Notes: generated by a model from the letters alone, not told the origin. A stretch of DNA of 64,000 nt from JADMJV01 sp964649085 (GCA_964649085.1 CAZYPN010000026.1:1-64000), one strand, 5' to 3'; shown: positions 16,824-25,618, counted from the first letter of the stretch. Numbers and translations are program-made.

Positions 16824-19800
16824 TCAATAATGCCCGCCCAGGTGGGTGGGTGTGGCTATTCGCGTGTCAGAGTAGGTATTGACGCCGAAACTCACGGCCG
16901 AGGCGACGGCTGCAGCCCAGCCATAGCCAGGAACGAAGAAGGCCAGGCCGGTCAGCCCGGCAGCTCCCAACTCTGCAAGGCCGCCCATCACCTCGCCCTC
17001 GCCGATGCGCGCCACCGCCGTCACCGCGCCGATGCCGGCTCCTGCCAGACCCACCGTTTTGAAGGCTCCCGAGATGCCGCTCAGTCCCGAGTTGCTCAGA
17101 CCTTTCGACTCTCTCAGCGCAAGCGCCATGCTGCTCAGGTCCTGAGCCGCATCGCCGGAATTCTTAAGCCCTCTTAGAACATCCCCGTTGGCGAAGTCGT
17201 GAACTGCCGATACCGCGGCCAGTCCGGAATTCAGGCCAGCCAAACCAGCCGGTAGAACTCCGGGATTGCGAGGGGGGCGTGTCAGGATTTCTTTCAGGTC
17301 TGGGGGCAGCTTGGCCACCGAGCGCATTTCCTCGGTCGGGCTCGACTTCGACTCCCAGCGCTCCCCCTGCGCCGATACCAGCGAGTTGCTACTGGCCAGG
17401 GTGCCATCGGGCAGCGTGGTTTCATAGCGAGAACCAAAGGACTTATCGGTGCTGTCCTGCACCAGTATCAGACGATGGCCCTTGCCGTCATCCAAAACCA
17501 CACTCACGCTGGTCCGATTTTGCCTGGCATCTATGAACTTGTCGTCGGATTCGCGAATTTCTACTTTGACGGGGGCTTCGCCCACGCTTTTCATCCAGGC
17601 CCGTACGGCTTCGGTCTCGCGGTAAGCCTCGGGAATGCCGGCCCGACCCGTAATTTCGTCCAATTGCGAAGCCGTCGCTTCTCGGCGGCTCACCCTGGAA
17701 AAGCTCAATTGTGGCAGGCGACCGCTGGCTGCATCGGGATGGTCATTCAGGCTCACTTGCCGGGACTCCACCAGGTAGGGCCCGTCTTTTCGGTGGCTGG
17801 TCACCACGGTGTCACTTGATCCCTGGTAGAACACCTGGCTGTCCCACTGCTGGGTGTCCTTGTTCCGGACGCGGCGGGTCCACATCCATTTGCCATTGGG
17901 CCCCACCTCGCGTATGAGTTCCTGGTCCTTGGTGAACAGCTTGGTGTCGGTATGTTGGTGGGTCTTACCATCCTCGCCGGTGATCTCCCGGGTGACTTCC
18001 TGAATCTGGACCTTCTCGCCCTCGGCTTCCATTTCGGTCAGCAGGTCCTGAGGATTGCTCCAGGGGTAATAGCCTCTGCCGGGCAAATCGCGGTCTTCGC
18101 TGGTCGCTGGTCGGGGCATATGGTGGTGCGTTTTTTCCTTCGAGAGCACTCGACTGCTGCCGTCCGGGCGGGTAATCGTTTCACTACGTTCCTCGATGTG
18201 CTCTCCGATTTTCGACCGGCGTACCGAGTGCTCGCTGGTAAACTCATAGCCGCTGGCCGACAGTCTGCGGCTGCGGTTCACCTCGCCCATGGGCAGGGTT
18301 TCGTGTTCGAGAACGTTGCGCGTTTCCAATCCGCCCCTGGCATCGAGCACTTCTCGAGTCACCCGCGATCGCTGGGGCGTGGTCTCTACCCCGGTCCTGG
18401 CTTTGCGACCCTTCTCCAGGTCTTCGGTCTTCAGCTCATAGCTGCGCAGCACTTTGCCGTGCTTTTCGGTGGTCTCGCTAACGGTATGGTCCTGCAGCTT
18501 TCCCTGCGCGTCGGCTACCTGGTAGCGGTTCCAGCGGTCCACAACTCCCGAGGCCGAGCGATACTCTCCCTCGGTCTTGCCTTTCCCGTCCTGTGTCTCG
18601 TGAAACTGGTCCACTCCACCGGCCGTCAGATTGCGCCAACCGGTGGTCGTGCTGCCCTGTCCCTCTTGCACCGTGGTTTGTTGCTGGGAAAGAAAAGCAT
18701 CCTTGCCGATGGCATCTCCGGGTCGACCCACCGGCGGTGGTTCTTGCCGAGAAAGATGATTTTTGGTGTACACCTCCTCGTGTTCGGGACTCGTGCGCGT
18801 AATATTGGTCGTGCGCAGGCCGTCGTCGATACGGGTTCTTTCCACCCAGCGACCTTGCGGATCTGGCTTGAAGGTGGTATCGCCTCGTACTCCGACATCG
18901 CCCTGCAGGCGATAGCCGTTGCCTTCTTTCACCAGTTCCGCCCGCCCGGCCTGGCTGCGGATAAACAAACGATCTCCCACCCGTTCGGGCTCGCCTTCGG
19001 CGAGGCCCATCAGTTTCAGGGCGCTCGAACTGCGGACGGCCTGAAGCACCTGATCCTCTCGGTGACGTTCTTCGGCCAGCTGAGTCCTGGTGACGCTGCG
19101 CTGGTCCAGGGCCTGCTGTCGGCCATCATGCTGTGCTCGGGCGGCCTGCTCGCGATTGACCAGGGTGGCTTGTTGCTGGCGGTGAGTGGCTCGGGCCTTC
19201 TCCCATTCCCCCTCAGGGTTGGCCGGAATCTGTTGCTGATGGTCGAGGCGTCTGCGGTGAGCGGCCACGAACTGGTTTACCGCTTGCTGTGGTCCCGAGG
19301 CAGGTCGAGCCAGCTCACTCTCATCCCTCGGGAAGTCCAGGCCTTGCTTGCGCAGCTTCCCTTCCAGGTTGGACAGGTGGGTCGAATAGTCGACCTCCTG
19401 GCCTGGTTGAACAGCCAGCCGTCGGATTTTCTCCAGTTCGTCCAGCTGGCTTCTCACCTCCGCCTGCAGCGGAACGGCCGCTTTGGTCTCGGCTTCTCGA
19501 AGTCGGGCCAGTTCGGCCCTCTCTTCGGACCAGTTGCTCTCAAACTTCTGCTGGGCCTGGGCAAGACGTCCTTCGATTTGCCTGCGCTGTCCCTCAAAGG
19601 CTTGCTGGATTCGCCGGTAATCTTCCTCATTGGCTCGATGGGCGGCGGCGTGCTCTTCAGCAATGTCCTGGCGAGTTTGCTGCACATCCCCCGGGGCAGG
19701 CCAGCCCGTGCGGTCGAACAACTTCTTCACCTGAAAGTGCCGGGTTTCGGCACTGGCACCGGTCATGCTGGCTGCCGCCTGCATCTGGGCCTTGCTCACC

Positions 19801-19994
19801 CATTTCGAGGCCGCAGGGTCGCTGGCAGGCTCAACTCCGGGCCGACCCAAAGCGCTCTGGAGCGGTTGGCTGGCACGGCTGCTGCCAACCTCGGCATGGC
19901 CCTGGCCCGTGGAGTGCAGCCTGGTGCCGGCCGTCTGTGCCAGCCGGTGCACCGCCCCCGGAGTCGGACCTTGAACAGGATTCATTGCGCACAT
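16824..19994 (-). CDS. 1056-aa composite protein: coiled coil, polar beta-repeat region, glycine-zipper C-terminus
   Basis: The protein is not recognised as a known family. Residues about 1-70 are low-complexity. About 75-340 are Gln/Glu/Arg-rich coiled coil. About 350-880 are polar and strand-rich, with repeated R-x-x-x-G-x-x-x-T-type units reminiscent of wall-associated or RHS-like beta repeats (WVERTRIDDG, HEEVYTKN, RRLSASGYEFTSEHSVRRS). The last 150 residues are Gly/Ala-rich and hydrophobic (LAGAGIGAVTAVARIG, FFVPGYGWAAAVASAVSFG), like membrane-inserting or pore segments. There is no signal peptide. A good SD (GAGGGGG) overlaps the stop of the upstream helical gene. The order helical protein / giant protein / HerA-like ATPase, with a YbjN chaperone-fold gene divergent, resembles an effector with its partner. 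That reading is inference. Confidence 0.85.
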   Translation of the reverse strand: MCAMNPVQGPTPGAVHRLAQTAGTRLHSTGQGHAEVGSSRASQPLQSALGRPGVEPASDPAASKWVSKAQMQAAASMTGASAETRHFQVKKLFDRTGWPAPGDVQQTRQDIAEEHAAAHRANEEDYRRIQQAFEGQRRQIEGRLAQAQQKFESNWSEERAELARLREAETKAAVPLQAEVRSQLDELEKIRRLAVQPGQEVDYSTHLSNLEGKLRKQGLDFPRDESELARPASGPQQAVNQFVAAHRRRLDHQQQIPANPEGEWEKARATHRQQQATLVNREQAARAQHDGRQQALDQRSVTRTQLAEERHREDQVLQAVRSSSALKLMGLAEGEPERVGDRLFIRSQAGRAELVKEGNGYRLQGDVGVRGDTTFKPDPQGRWVERTRIDDGLRTTNITRTSPEHEEVYTKNHLSRQEPPPVGRPGDAIGKDAFLSQQQTTVQEGQGSTTTGWRNLTAGGVDQFHETQDGKGKTEGEYRSASGVVDRWNRYQVADAQGKLQDHTVSETTEKHGKVLRSYELKTEDLEKGRKARTGVETTPQRSRVTREVLDARGGLETRNVLEHETLPMGEVNRSRRLSASGYEFTSEHSVRRSKIGEHIEERSETITRPDGSSRVLSKEKTHHHMPRPATSEDRDLPGRGYYPWSNPQDLLTEMEAEGEKVQIQEVTREITGEDGKTHQHTDTKLFTKDQELIREVGPNGKWMWTRRVRNKDTQQWDSQVFYQGSSDTVVTSHRKDGPYLVESRQVSLNDHPDAASGRLPQLSFSRVSRREATASQLDEITGRAGIPEAYRETEAVRAWMKSVGEAPVKVEIRESDDKFIDARQNRTSVSVVLDDGKGHRLILVQDSTDKSFGSRYETTLPDGTLASSNSLVSAQGERWESKSSPTEEMRSVAKLPPDLKEILTRPPRNPGVLPAGLAGLNSGLAAVSAVHDFANGDVLRGLKNSGDAAQDLSSMALALRESKGLSNSGLSGISGAFKTVGLAGAGIGAVTAVARIGEGEVMGGLAELGAAGLTGLAFFVPGYGWAAAVASAVSFGVNTYSDTRIATPTHLGGHY

Positions 19995-20003
19995 CGGACC
20001 CCC

Positions 20004-20618
20004 TCAGCCGTGTTGTTCAAACCTCTGGCAATACTTCTGCAGCGCTACCAGCAGGCGATTCGCCTGCTCGGCCTCCAGCAAGGCCCGCCCAGGTTCATAT
20101 CGCAACTTTTCCAGGGCGGCAAGCCAGTCCAGCTGGCCTCTCTCCAACAAACGGTGAGCAGCCACGGCCTCGGCGGTAACCTCTCGCTCTTCGATGGCCA
20201 GCTCCTGGTAGTGGGACCAGGCTTGCTCCATCCGATCTGCTATCGAGCGCGCCAGCGCTTCCCCCTCATCGGCGCGACCGGCTTCGAAGTGTCGGGCCGC
20301 CTCGCAGGCTTCTTGATAGGTGTCGGTGTTCCACTCCCAACTGGGCAAACGGGCCGAAAGATTCAGAATCTCCCATTCCAACTGGCCCACCTTCGACAGT
20401 TCCACCTGTCCAAGCTGTTGATGCAGGGCTTCAAGCAGGTCTTCGCTCTCTTTGCCCGCCTCGATGGAGCAGGCGATGTCTTCCAGCACCCTGACCACGC
20501 CCGCCCAGGCCGGCTCACAAGGGTCCTGTAACTCGGCCAGAGTTTCCTTGACCCGTTCGCGCAGATCAGAAGAAGTCGACGATCGGGCGAGGCGCGCCAG
20601 CAGGGACAGTCGGGACAT
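20004..20618 (-). CDS. Helical hypothetical protein upstream of the composite gene
   Basis: A 204-aa, acidic, nearly all-helical cytoplasmic protein (AELQDPCEPAWAGVVRVLED, LLEAEQANRLLVALQKYCQR) without recognised motifs. Its tail contains regularly spaced Glu/Leu typical of helical bundles. I start it at the ATG at 20618 (MSRLSLLARLARSS); an in-frame ATG at 20648 would add ten residues but lies close to the divergent gene. Its stop sits 9 bases before the 1056-aa gene, so the two are almost certainly co-transcribed. A cognate chaperone or immunity-like role is possible but unproven. Confidence 0.7.
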   Translation of the reverse strand: MSRLSLLARLARSSTSSDLRERVKETLAELQDPCEPAWAGVVRVLEDIACSIEAGKESEDLLEALHQQLGQVELSKVGQLEWEILNLSARLPSWEWNTDTYQEACEAARHFEAGRADEGEALARSIADRMEQAWSHYQELAIEEREVTAEAVAAHRLLERGQLDWLAALEKLRYEPGRALLEAEQANRLLVALQKYCQRFEQHG

Positions 20619-20656
20619 TCCGTGAAATTCGTCCCCCCCAGGAGCCAACCTTCATC

Positions 20657-21130
20657 GTGCGTTTTGAAACTCCGGCCCAGAAAGAATGCTACGGTCGCGT
20701 CTTTGAATGGATGGACGAGCTGTTCGGCGAGTCTTTGCAGGTCCACTCCGAGCGACCGGAGTTCGCCCTGTGCCTGGGTTCAGCGGTGGCTCAAACCATT
20801 GTGCTGCCGTTCCAGGACGACGCCCTCGTGGCCACCCGGGCCTATGTGGTCAACAATGTCTCAGCCAGCCTTGAACTCTACCAATTCTTGCTGCGCCAAA
20901 ACGACCAGATCGCCTTTGCCTCCTTTGGCCTCGACGATCGCGGTGACATTTTTCTCGAGCACTCGGTCTTGGGGTCAAGTTGCTCACTCGAGGACCTCTC
21001 GGCATCCGTTCGTTCTGTAGCCCTCATGGCCGACGCTCTCGACGATGTGATTGTGGCTCGCTGGGGGGGAGAACGGGCTCTCGATCGCGCGCGTAAACTC
21101 AGTCCCGCGCCGCTCTACAGATCGTCATAG
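20657..21130 (+). CDS. YbjN-domain (type III secretion chaperone-fold) protein
   Basis: A 157-aa protein from a GTG at 20657. The sequence follows the YbjN/CesT-like alpha-beta sandwich: LELYQFLLRQNDQIAFASFG, LDDRGDIFLEHSVLGSSCSL, then a C-terminal helix VALMADALDDVIVARWGG. YbjN proteins share the fold of type III secretion chaperones and are thought to bind partner proteins. It is divergent from the helical/composite gene pair with only 38 bases between starts, so their promoters must overlap and joint regulation is likely. Its 3' end overlaps the convergent sulfotransferase gene by 16 bases. Confidence 0.85.
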   Translation: MRFETPAQKECYGRVFEWMDELFGESLQVHSERPEFALCLGSAVAQTIVLPFQDDALVATRAYVVNNVSASLELYQFLLRQNDQIAFASFGLDDRGDIFLEHSVLGSSCSLEDLSASVRSVALMADALDDVIVARWGGERALDRARKLSPAPLYRSS

Positions 21131-22275
21131 CCCAGTCGTTCGGCCATGCGACGGGCTTCCTCGCTCAGGGGTCCATCTTCGGGCTGCCTGCGAGCAAGTG
21201 CGGCGGCGCTGGCGTCGATCGAGTTGCGACGCAGAAAGTTCTTATCGCCCGCCACCAGCCCACCCACACGTTCGCTCATACGCGATCCCTCATAGGGTTG
21301 CAGCGTCGCCGCATGGAAATCCACGCCCAGAAACCGACACAAGGCGCGCATCCAGTGCTCGGGCTCGGCCACCAGATCACAATAGCGCAGGCGAAATTGC
21401 CTTTCAGCCGGAACTTGCGATAGAAATGCCAGCACGTTTTCGTGGCCGATCAACCAGATGGCCTCACCGGTGGCTCGTGGCGCGTTCCAGATCAGCTGGT
21501 CAAAATTGCTATGGGTCCACGAGCGGATGCTGGCCAGAGGATGTCTCACCATGTGCACATACAGTGGCGCCTCAAACCAGGCCTCGGCGCGCAGCAGAGC
21601 GGTGGGGTTCAGACAGTAGGCAGGGCTCTTGTCCACCAGAAGACGATGACCACACCATTTCTGCAGCTCAGCATAGACATCGGGCACGGCGCGGTCCTGG
21701 CGCACCCAGTCTTCGATTTCGGCCGCGGCCTGTTCGGCGGTGGCCCCCGTCAACTCTGACAGAGCCCGTTCCAGTCCGCGAAAGTCCAACCATCCCTGGC
21801 CCATGCGAGCATAGCGTTCGGCCATCCCGGCACACGACAGCAACTCCAGTTCCGGGGGGCTGAACAAGCCAGGATGGCCGGCCAGCATCACACGCAGCAG
21901 CGTCGAGCCGCTGCGCGGGGGCGACAGCACGAATACCGCCCGGGGATTCTTTGCCTTCAAGCACGGCGGGTCTTCTGCCTCGAAGCGGCGTGCGAAATAC
22001 TGCCGCCATTTTTCCATGTCTGGCGGTTGCTCGGGAAACATCTTTCGGTCCAGACAGCGGTATTGCAACCAGGCCGCCTGCTCGCGCAGGGTAGGCGCCG
22101 CCAGCAGCCAGGGGAGGTGCAGCACCACCTGAAAGCGGGCCTCCAGTTCTTCAATCAGCCGGGCGCCGTGGGCGGGGGTGCCGCCCAGGTCAAGGAAAGA
22201 GTCCGTAGGCTGGACAGATTCGATCCCGAGAATGCGCTGCCAGAAGCCAGCCAGTTCACACTCCAGGGGGCTCAT
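21115..22275 (-). CDS. Carrier-protein-like domain fused to PAPS-dependent sulfotransferase
   Basis: A 386-aa fusion. Residues 1-75 look like an acyl/peptidyl carrier domain of PKS/NRPS type (LECELAGFWQRILGIESVQP, TDSFLDLGG), but where the phosphopantetheine-bearing motif LGG(D/H)SL is expected the protein has LGGTPAHGA, with Pro34 replacing the essential serine. Residues about 110-386 are a sulfotransferase: the 5'-phosphosulfate loop FVLSPPRSGSTLLRVML and the 3'-phosphate segment MVRHPLASIRSW. ACP-sulfotransferase fusions are known from cyanobacterial olefin synthases (CurM/Ols), but no PKS or thioesterase is present here. I start at the ATG at 22275; the frame is open to an ATG at 22350. 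Confidence 0.85.
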   Translation of the reverse strand: MSPLECELAGFWQRILGIESVQPTDSFLDLGGTPAHGARLIEELEARFQVVLHLPWLLAAPTLREQAAWLQYRCLDRKMFPEQPPDMEKWRQYFARRFEAEDPPCLKAKNPRAVFVLSPPRSGSTLLRVMLAGHPGLFSPPELELLSCAGMAERYARMGQGWLDFRGLERALSELTGATAEQAAAEIEDWVRQDRAVPDVYAELQKWCGHRLLVDKSPAYCLNPTALLRAEAWFEAPLYVHMVRHPLASIRSWTHSNFDQLIWNAPRATGEAIWLIGHENVLAFLSQVPAERQFRLRYCDLVAEPEHWMRALCRFLGVDFHAATLQPYEGSRMSERVGGLVAGDKNFLRRNSIDASAAALARRQPEDGPLSEEARRMAERLGYDDL

Positions 22276-22410
22276 CGCCGCCCGCGACTCATATGTAGCC
22301 AATCCCCCACAGGTTCGCTGGCGGCCTGGCAGCCCCTGGCCCGCCTGCATTCAGATCCTATACATCTTGGACCAACGGGAATCTCCCACTATCCCTGCGA
22401 ACTCAAGGCC

Positions 22411-22881
22411 ATGCGAACCTTGCTGTTCTCTCTGGCGCTCTTCGCAGTGGCCCACGGTCAGCCCGTTACGGGTCGGGTGTCGGTGGCTGGCTCGTCGCCG
22501 CTGCAACTGGTCGACGGCTGGGCGGCAGCCGACTGTAGCCCGCGCTTTCTCAACATCTTCCTTGTACCTTATTCCTGTCCCAAGCGTATCCTCGAATCGG
22601 GCAAACCCTATGTTCAGGTGTGTGCCTGGTTTCCCCAGCGCCCCGACCTGAAGACCATCCAGATGGCCACCTTCACCGTCTATGGGCTGCAGGGCCGCGA
22701 AGAATGCAAATATTCCTTCAACGACAGCGCCTCCGCTCGCAAGTTCCTCAGCCAGCTTCAGATCACCGGCAAGCGCTGGACTTTCGCTTCGGCGATGCGG
22801 GGCGTGGCTTCGCCCTACCCCAAAGTCCCCAGCGCCAGCTGGACGGTGCAGGCCACCGTCAACGCCCCGGTCAGTCCATAG
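22411..22881 (+). CDS. Secreted hypothetical protein
   Basis: A 156-aa protein with an N-terminal signal peptide (MRTLLFSLALFAVAHGQ) and a small beta-rich mature domain with four cysteines (ADCSPRF, YSCPKR, VCAWFP, ECKYSF) that could form two disulfides in the periplasm. No family is recognised. It is the first gene of a three-gene plus-strand unit; the DUF455 gene starts 2 bases after its stop. Confidence 0.75.
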   Translation: MRTLLFSLALFAVAHGQPVTGRVSVAGSSPLQLVDGWAAADCSPRFLNIFLVPYSCPKRILESGKPYVQVCAWFPQRPDLKTIQMATFTVYGLQGREECKYSFNDSASARKFLSQLQITGKRWTFASAMRGVASPYPKVPSASWTVQATVNAPVSP

Positions 22882-22883
22882 CC

Positions 22884-23684
22884 GTGGAAATTCGCCAGTG
22901 GGCGCTGCGCATTTTTCAGGCTGACAACCTGGAAGAGAAGTTGCTCGAGCCCGAAGGTGGTCTCAAGGCTCTTACGGACGAGCAGCCCGGGGCTCCCGTG
23001 CCCTGGAATCGGCCGGCCCGGCCCCGCCATCTCCAGGTGGCCGCGCGGCGTGCGCGCAAAAAGTTTCCCCACCCCCAGTCGCTGCACCAGCCGGAAATGC
23101 GGGTTCGCTGCCTGCACGCCTTTGCCAACCACGAACTGATGGCGCTGGAAATGATGGCCTGGGCGCTGCTGGCTTTCCCCCAGGCCGAGCGCACCTTTCG
23201 CAAGGGGCTGGCCAAAATATTGCTCGACGAGCAGGGCCACTTTCGACTCTATGTGGAGCGCTTGCATCGCCTCAACGTCAACTTTGGCGACCTGCCCATC
23301 AATGACCATTTCTGGCGAGTCGGTCCCGATCTGTCCAGTCCGCTCGACTGGGTGTGCGCCATGCATCTGACTTTCGAGCAGTCGAACCTCGACCATGCCC
23401 CCTTCTACGGTCGCCTGTTTCGCCAGGCCGACGACCTCGACTCGGCTCAGCTCATGCAGACCATCTTTGAAGATGAAATCCAGCACGTGCGTTTCGGCAG
23501 CCGCTGGCTCAAACATTACCAGCCTGCAGACAGCAGCGCATTTGAAACGTTCCTGCGTCATTGCGCCCCGGGAAATCCCGCCGACCGGGCCCGTGGCATC
23601 GAGTTTCAAGAACAGGCCCGGCGCCAGGCCGGGCTCGATGAAGACTTCATTCGTTCTCTGCGTCACTGGGGCAGTGTCCGCTGA
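22884..23684 (+). CDS. DUF455 family ferritin-like protein
   Basis: A 266-aa four-helix-bundle protein from a GTG 2 bases after the previous stop. Metal-ligand-like helices are visible: FANHELMALEMMAW, LLDEQGHFRLYVERLH (ExxH), LTFEQSNLDHAPFYG and IFEDEIQHVRFG (ExxH). This is the E/ExxH/E/ExxH pattern of di-iron ferritin-like proteins, and DUF455 is related to MiaE-type oxygenases. The substrate is unknown. The ATP-grasp gene follows with its coding start around the stop codon, so the DUF455 oxygenase-like protein and the ligase are probably partners. Confidence 0.88.
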   Translation: MEIRQWALRIFQADNLEEKLLEPEGGLKALTDEQPGAPVPWNRPARPRHLQVAARRARKKFPHPQSLHQPEMRVRCLHAFANHELMALEMMAWALLAFPQAERTFRKGLAKILLDEQGHFRLYVERLHRLNVNFGDLPINDHFWRVGPDLSSPLDWVCAMHLTFEQSNLDHAPFYGRLFRQADDLDSAQLMQTIFEDEIQHVRFGSRWLKHYQPADSSAFETFLRHCAPGNPADRARGIEFQEQARRQAGLDEDFIRSLRHWGSVR

Positions 23685-23694
23685 GGTCGGCTGT

Positions 23695-24711
23695 GTGGCC
23701 ATCAGCAATCTCGACTTCGAGGCTGAACTCTCGGGCCAGTCGGGTGCTCTGCCCCAGACCATGGCTCGGCGCTGGCGCTATGTTCTACGCCTGCTTCCCG
23801 AGGCTCGCCAGGCCCACTGCCTCGACCCTCTGGCCGCCGCCCCTCCCCACGCGGCCAGCGCATTGGTGTGCTGGGGCGTATCGCCGCGCATCAGCCAGCT
23901 CGCCGGTCAACTGGGGCTTACCCTGCCGTCTCCAGACATCGTGCGACACGTCAATGACAAGCACTTTTCCCATCGTCTCGAACAACAGCTGGGGTTGGCC
24001 CTACCCGGCAGTTGCCTGGTCGCCTCGCAGCCCGAATTGCAGCAGGCCGTGCAGAATTGCAACGCCGATTGGGTGCTCAAGCATCCCCTGGGCATGTCGG
24101 GCAGGATGCGCGTGCTGGGCAAGCGCGGCAGGCTCGACCCTTCGGCGCTGGGGTGGGCGCGCCGCCAGTGGTCTGGCGGAGTATCCCTGCTCTTCGAACC
24201 CTGGGTCTATGAACGCCAGGACTTTTCCTTGCACTTTCATCTCCAGGCCGACCGAAGTTGTCACTACCTGGGAGCCTGTCAGATGGTGCACGATACCTCA
24301 GGTGTGTTCCGAGGCAACCAGAGCCCTGGCCACTGGGTGCCTCCGGATCAGGCCCTCCGCTGTGCCCGCGAGGTGGTCCAGCAGGTGGCCGCTCTCGGCT
24401 ATTGGGGGCCGCTGGGCATCGATGCCTTCACCGGCCGTCCTCTGGTAGAGATCAACGCCCGCTACAGCTTTGGCCGGCTTACGCTGGCGTTGCGCGAGTG
24501 GATTCCCGAGGATTGGTGGTTGCTCTGGTGGCATCCCCAACGGCCGCTCTCGGCCGACCTGCCTCCGCTCACGCCTCATCCGGCCGCAGGTCTCTATCGG
24601 TTGCCCGCGCTGGCCGACCCACATGGGGCTTCGGGCACGCTGGTTGCGGTGGCAGCCAGCGAGCCCGAACTCGAAGCCTTACAGCTCCAGTTGCGAAACC
24701 TGCAGGGTTAG
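23695..24711 (+). CDS. ATP-grasp superfamily ligase-like protein
   Basis: A 338-aa protein with an ATP-grasp fold: an ATP-binding strand with lysine (WVLKHPLGMSGRMRV), a middle LLFEPWVYERQDFSLHFHL, and the metal-binding end PLGIDAF...LVEINARYSFGR, where the acidic residue and asparagine of EINARYS match the usual Mg ligands. Such enzymes join a carboxylate to an amine or thiol through an acyl-phosphate. I prefer the GTG at 23695 because a GAGG lies at suitable distance; a GTG at 23674 would overlap the DUF455 stop. It is the last gene of the operon, and its stop overlaps by 4 bases the stop of the convergent secreted repeat protein. The substrate is unknown. Confidence 0.85.
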   Translation: MAISNLDFEAELSGQSGALPQTMARRWRYVLRLLPEARQAHCLDPLAAAPPHAASALVCWGVSPRISQLAGQLGLTLPSPDIVRHVNDKHFSHRLEQQLGLALPGSCLVASQPELQQAVQNCNADWVLKHPLGMSGRMRVLGKRGRLDPSALGWARRQWSGGVSLLFEPWVYERQDFSLHFHLQADRSCHYLGACQMVHDTSGVFRGNQSPGHWVPPDQALRCAREVVQQVAALGYWGPLGIDAFTGRPLVEINARYSFGRLTLALREWIPEDWWLLWWHPQRPLSADLPPLTPHPAAGLYRLPALADPHGASGTLVAVAASEPELEALQLQLRNLQG

Positions 24712-25571
24712 GGGTTGGGCGAGCCGGTCGTCGTCGACTGCACCGTGCCGCCGTTGCTGTTGCTGCCCTCGACCATGCGCACCCAGCGACCGTCGACATA
24801 CTGCCAGCGCACCCGGGCGTTTTGCGTGCGGGTGTTGCCCTGGGGCCCGGTCCAGCTGCCCTGGTGGTCCACACCACCTTCCGTCCGCGTGCTCGAGCCC
24901 TCGTAGGTGCTGGTCCCACCGTTTACGTGGTTGGTGTGACTGCCGCTGGTCTGGCTGCCCTGGCCCGGAGTGATCACCGTGGTCGACTCGCCCGAGCGCA
25001 AAGGCGTTCCATCGGGAGCGCTCACCTCCATCGAGCGTTCCTTGGTCACCGTGCCGTCGGCGTTCTTGCTGACGTCCACATCGCGGTCGACATTGACGGT
25101 CTGTCCCTTCGAGTTGGTCACCGTGCCGTCATACGAGCGGGTATAGCCATCGTCGGTTTTCTGCACCGTGCCCTCGCCGCTGTGGCTGCGGGTGCGGGTC
25201 TGGCCGTCGGCGCCGGTAACCGTCTGGCTACCTTCGCGCTTGTAGGTATTCTCGCCCGTGCGAGTCACGTTCTGCTCACGATTCACCTGCTGGCTGTTGC
25301 CGTTGGGGCCGGTACGCGTGCCTTCGTACTGACGATTGTAGGTTCCCTCACCGCGTTGCCAACTACCCTGGCCCTGGAAGGTGCCCGTCTTTCCCTGGCT
25401 GCCGTTCATGCTTCCCTGACGTTGAAAGGTGCCGCTCTTGGGGCTTGCTTTGCCAGCTGCGGGTGCGCTTCGCGCTCCGCCGCGGCCGCGGGCCAGGGCG
25501 GGCTCGCTCAGAAGGCCCCCGAACAGGGTTAGCCCCACCACCAGGCCGGCCAATGTGCACTTGCTATCCAT
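24708..25571 (-). CDS. Secreted polar repeat protein
   Basis: A 287-aa exported protein: a signal peptide (TLAGLVVGLTLFGGLLSEPALA), then a Gly/Ser/Thr/Arg-rich mature chain made of imperfect repeats of about 22-25 residues (R-x-Y-x-G-T-x-T-x-x-x-G-Q-T-x-x-V-x-R-D; NREQNVTRTGENTYKREGSQ, VTGADGQTRTRSHSGEG, YTRSYDGTVTNSKGQ). The repeats look like extended beta structure of fibre or envelope proteins. It ends with RWQYVDGRWVRMVEG. A strong SD (GGAGG) lies 8 bases before the ATG. The function is unknown; a surface or matrix structural role is likely from composition. Confidence 0.85.
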   Translation of the reverse strand: MDSKCTLAGLVVGLTLFGGLLSEPALARGRGGARSAPAAGKASPKSGTFQRQGSMNGSQGKTGTFQGQGSWQRGEGTYNRQYEGTRTGPNGNSQQVNREQNVTRTGENTYKREGSQTVTGADGQTRTRSHSGEGTVQKTDDGYTRSYDGTVTNSKGQTVNVDRDVDVSKNADGTVTKERSMEVSAPDGTPLRSGESTTVITPGQGSQTSGSHTNHVNGGTSTYEGSSTRTEGGVDHQGSWTGPQGNTRTQNARVRWQYVDGRWVRMVEGSNSNGGTVQSTTTGSPNP

Positions 25572-25618
25572 TTCATCATCCTCCGCTTTTCAATGACCGA
25601 TACAACCGGACAGCTCCG

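Noticed and set aside
17952..20531. An 859-codon open frame on the plus strand, opposite the 1056-aa gene
   Set aside because: It is the antisense shadow of a GC-rich gene. Its product is Leu/Gly-rich without domains or a ribosome site, while the minus-strand protein has coherent coiled-coil and hydrophobic domains.
24258..25532. A 424-codon plus-strand frame across the ATP-grasp 3' end and opposite the secreted repeat protein
   Set aside because: It is out of frame with the ATP-grasp motifs and antisense to a protein with a signal peptide and a strong ribosome site; its composition is Ala/Arg/Leu-biased as expected for a shadow.
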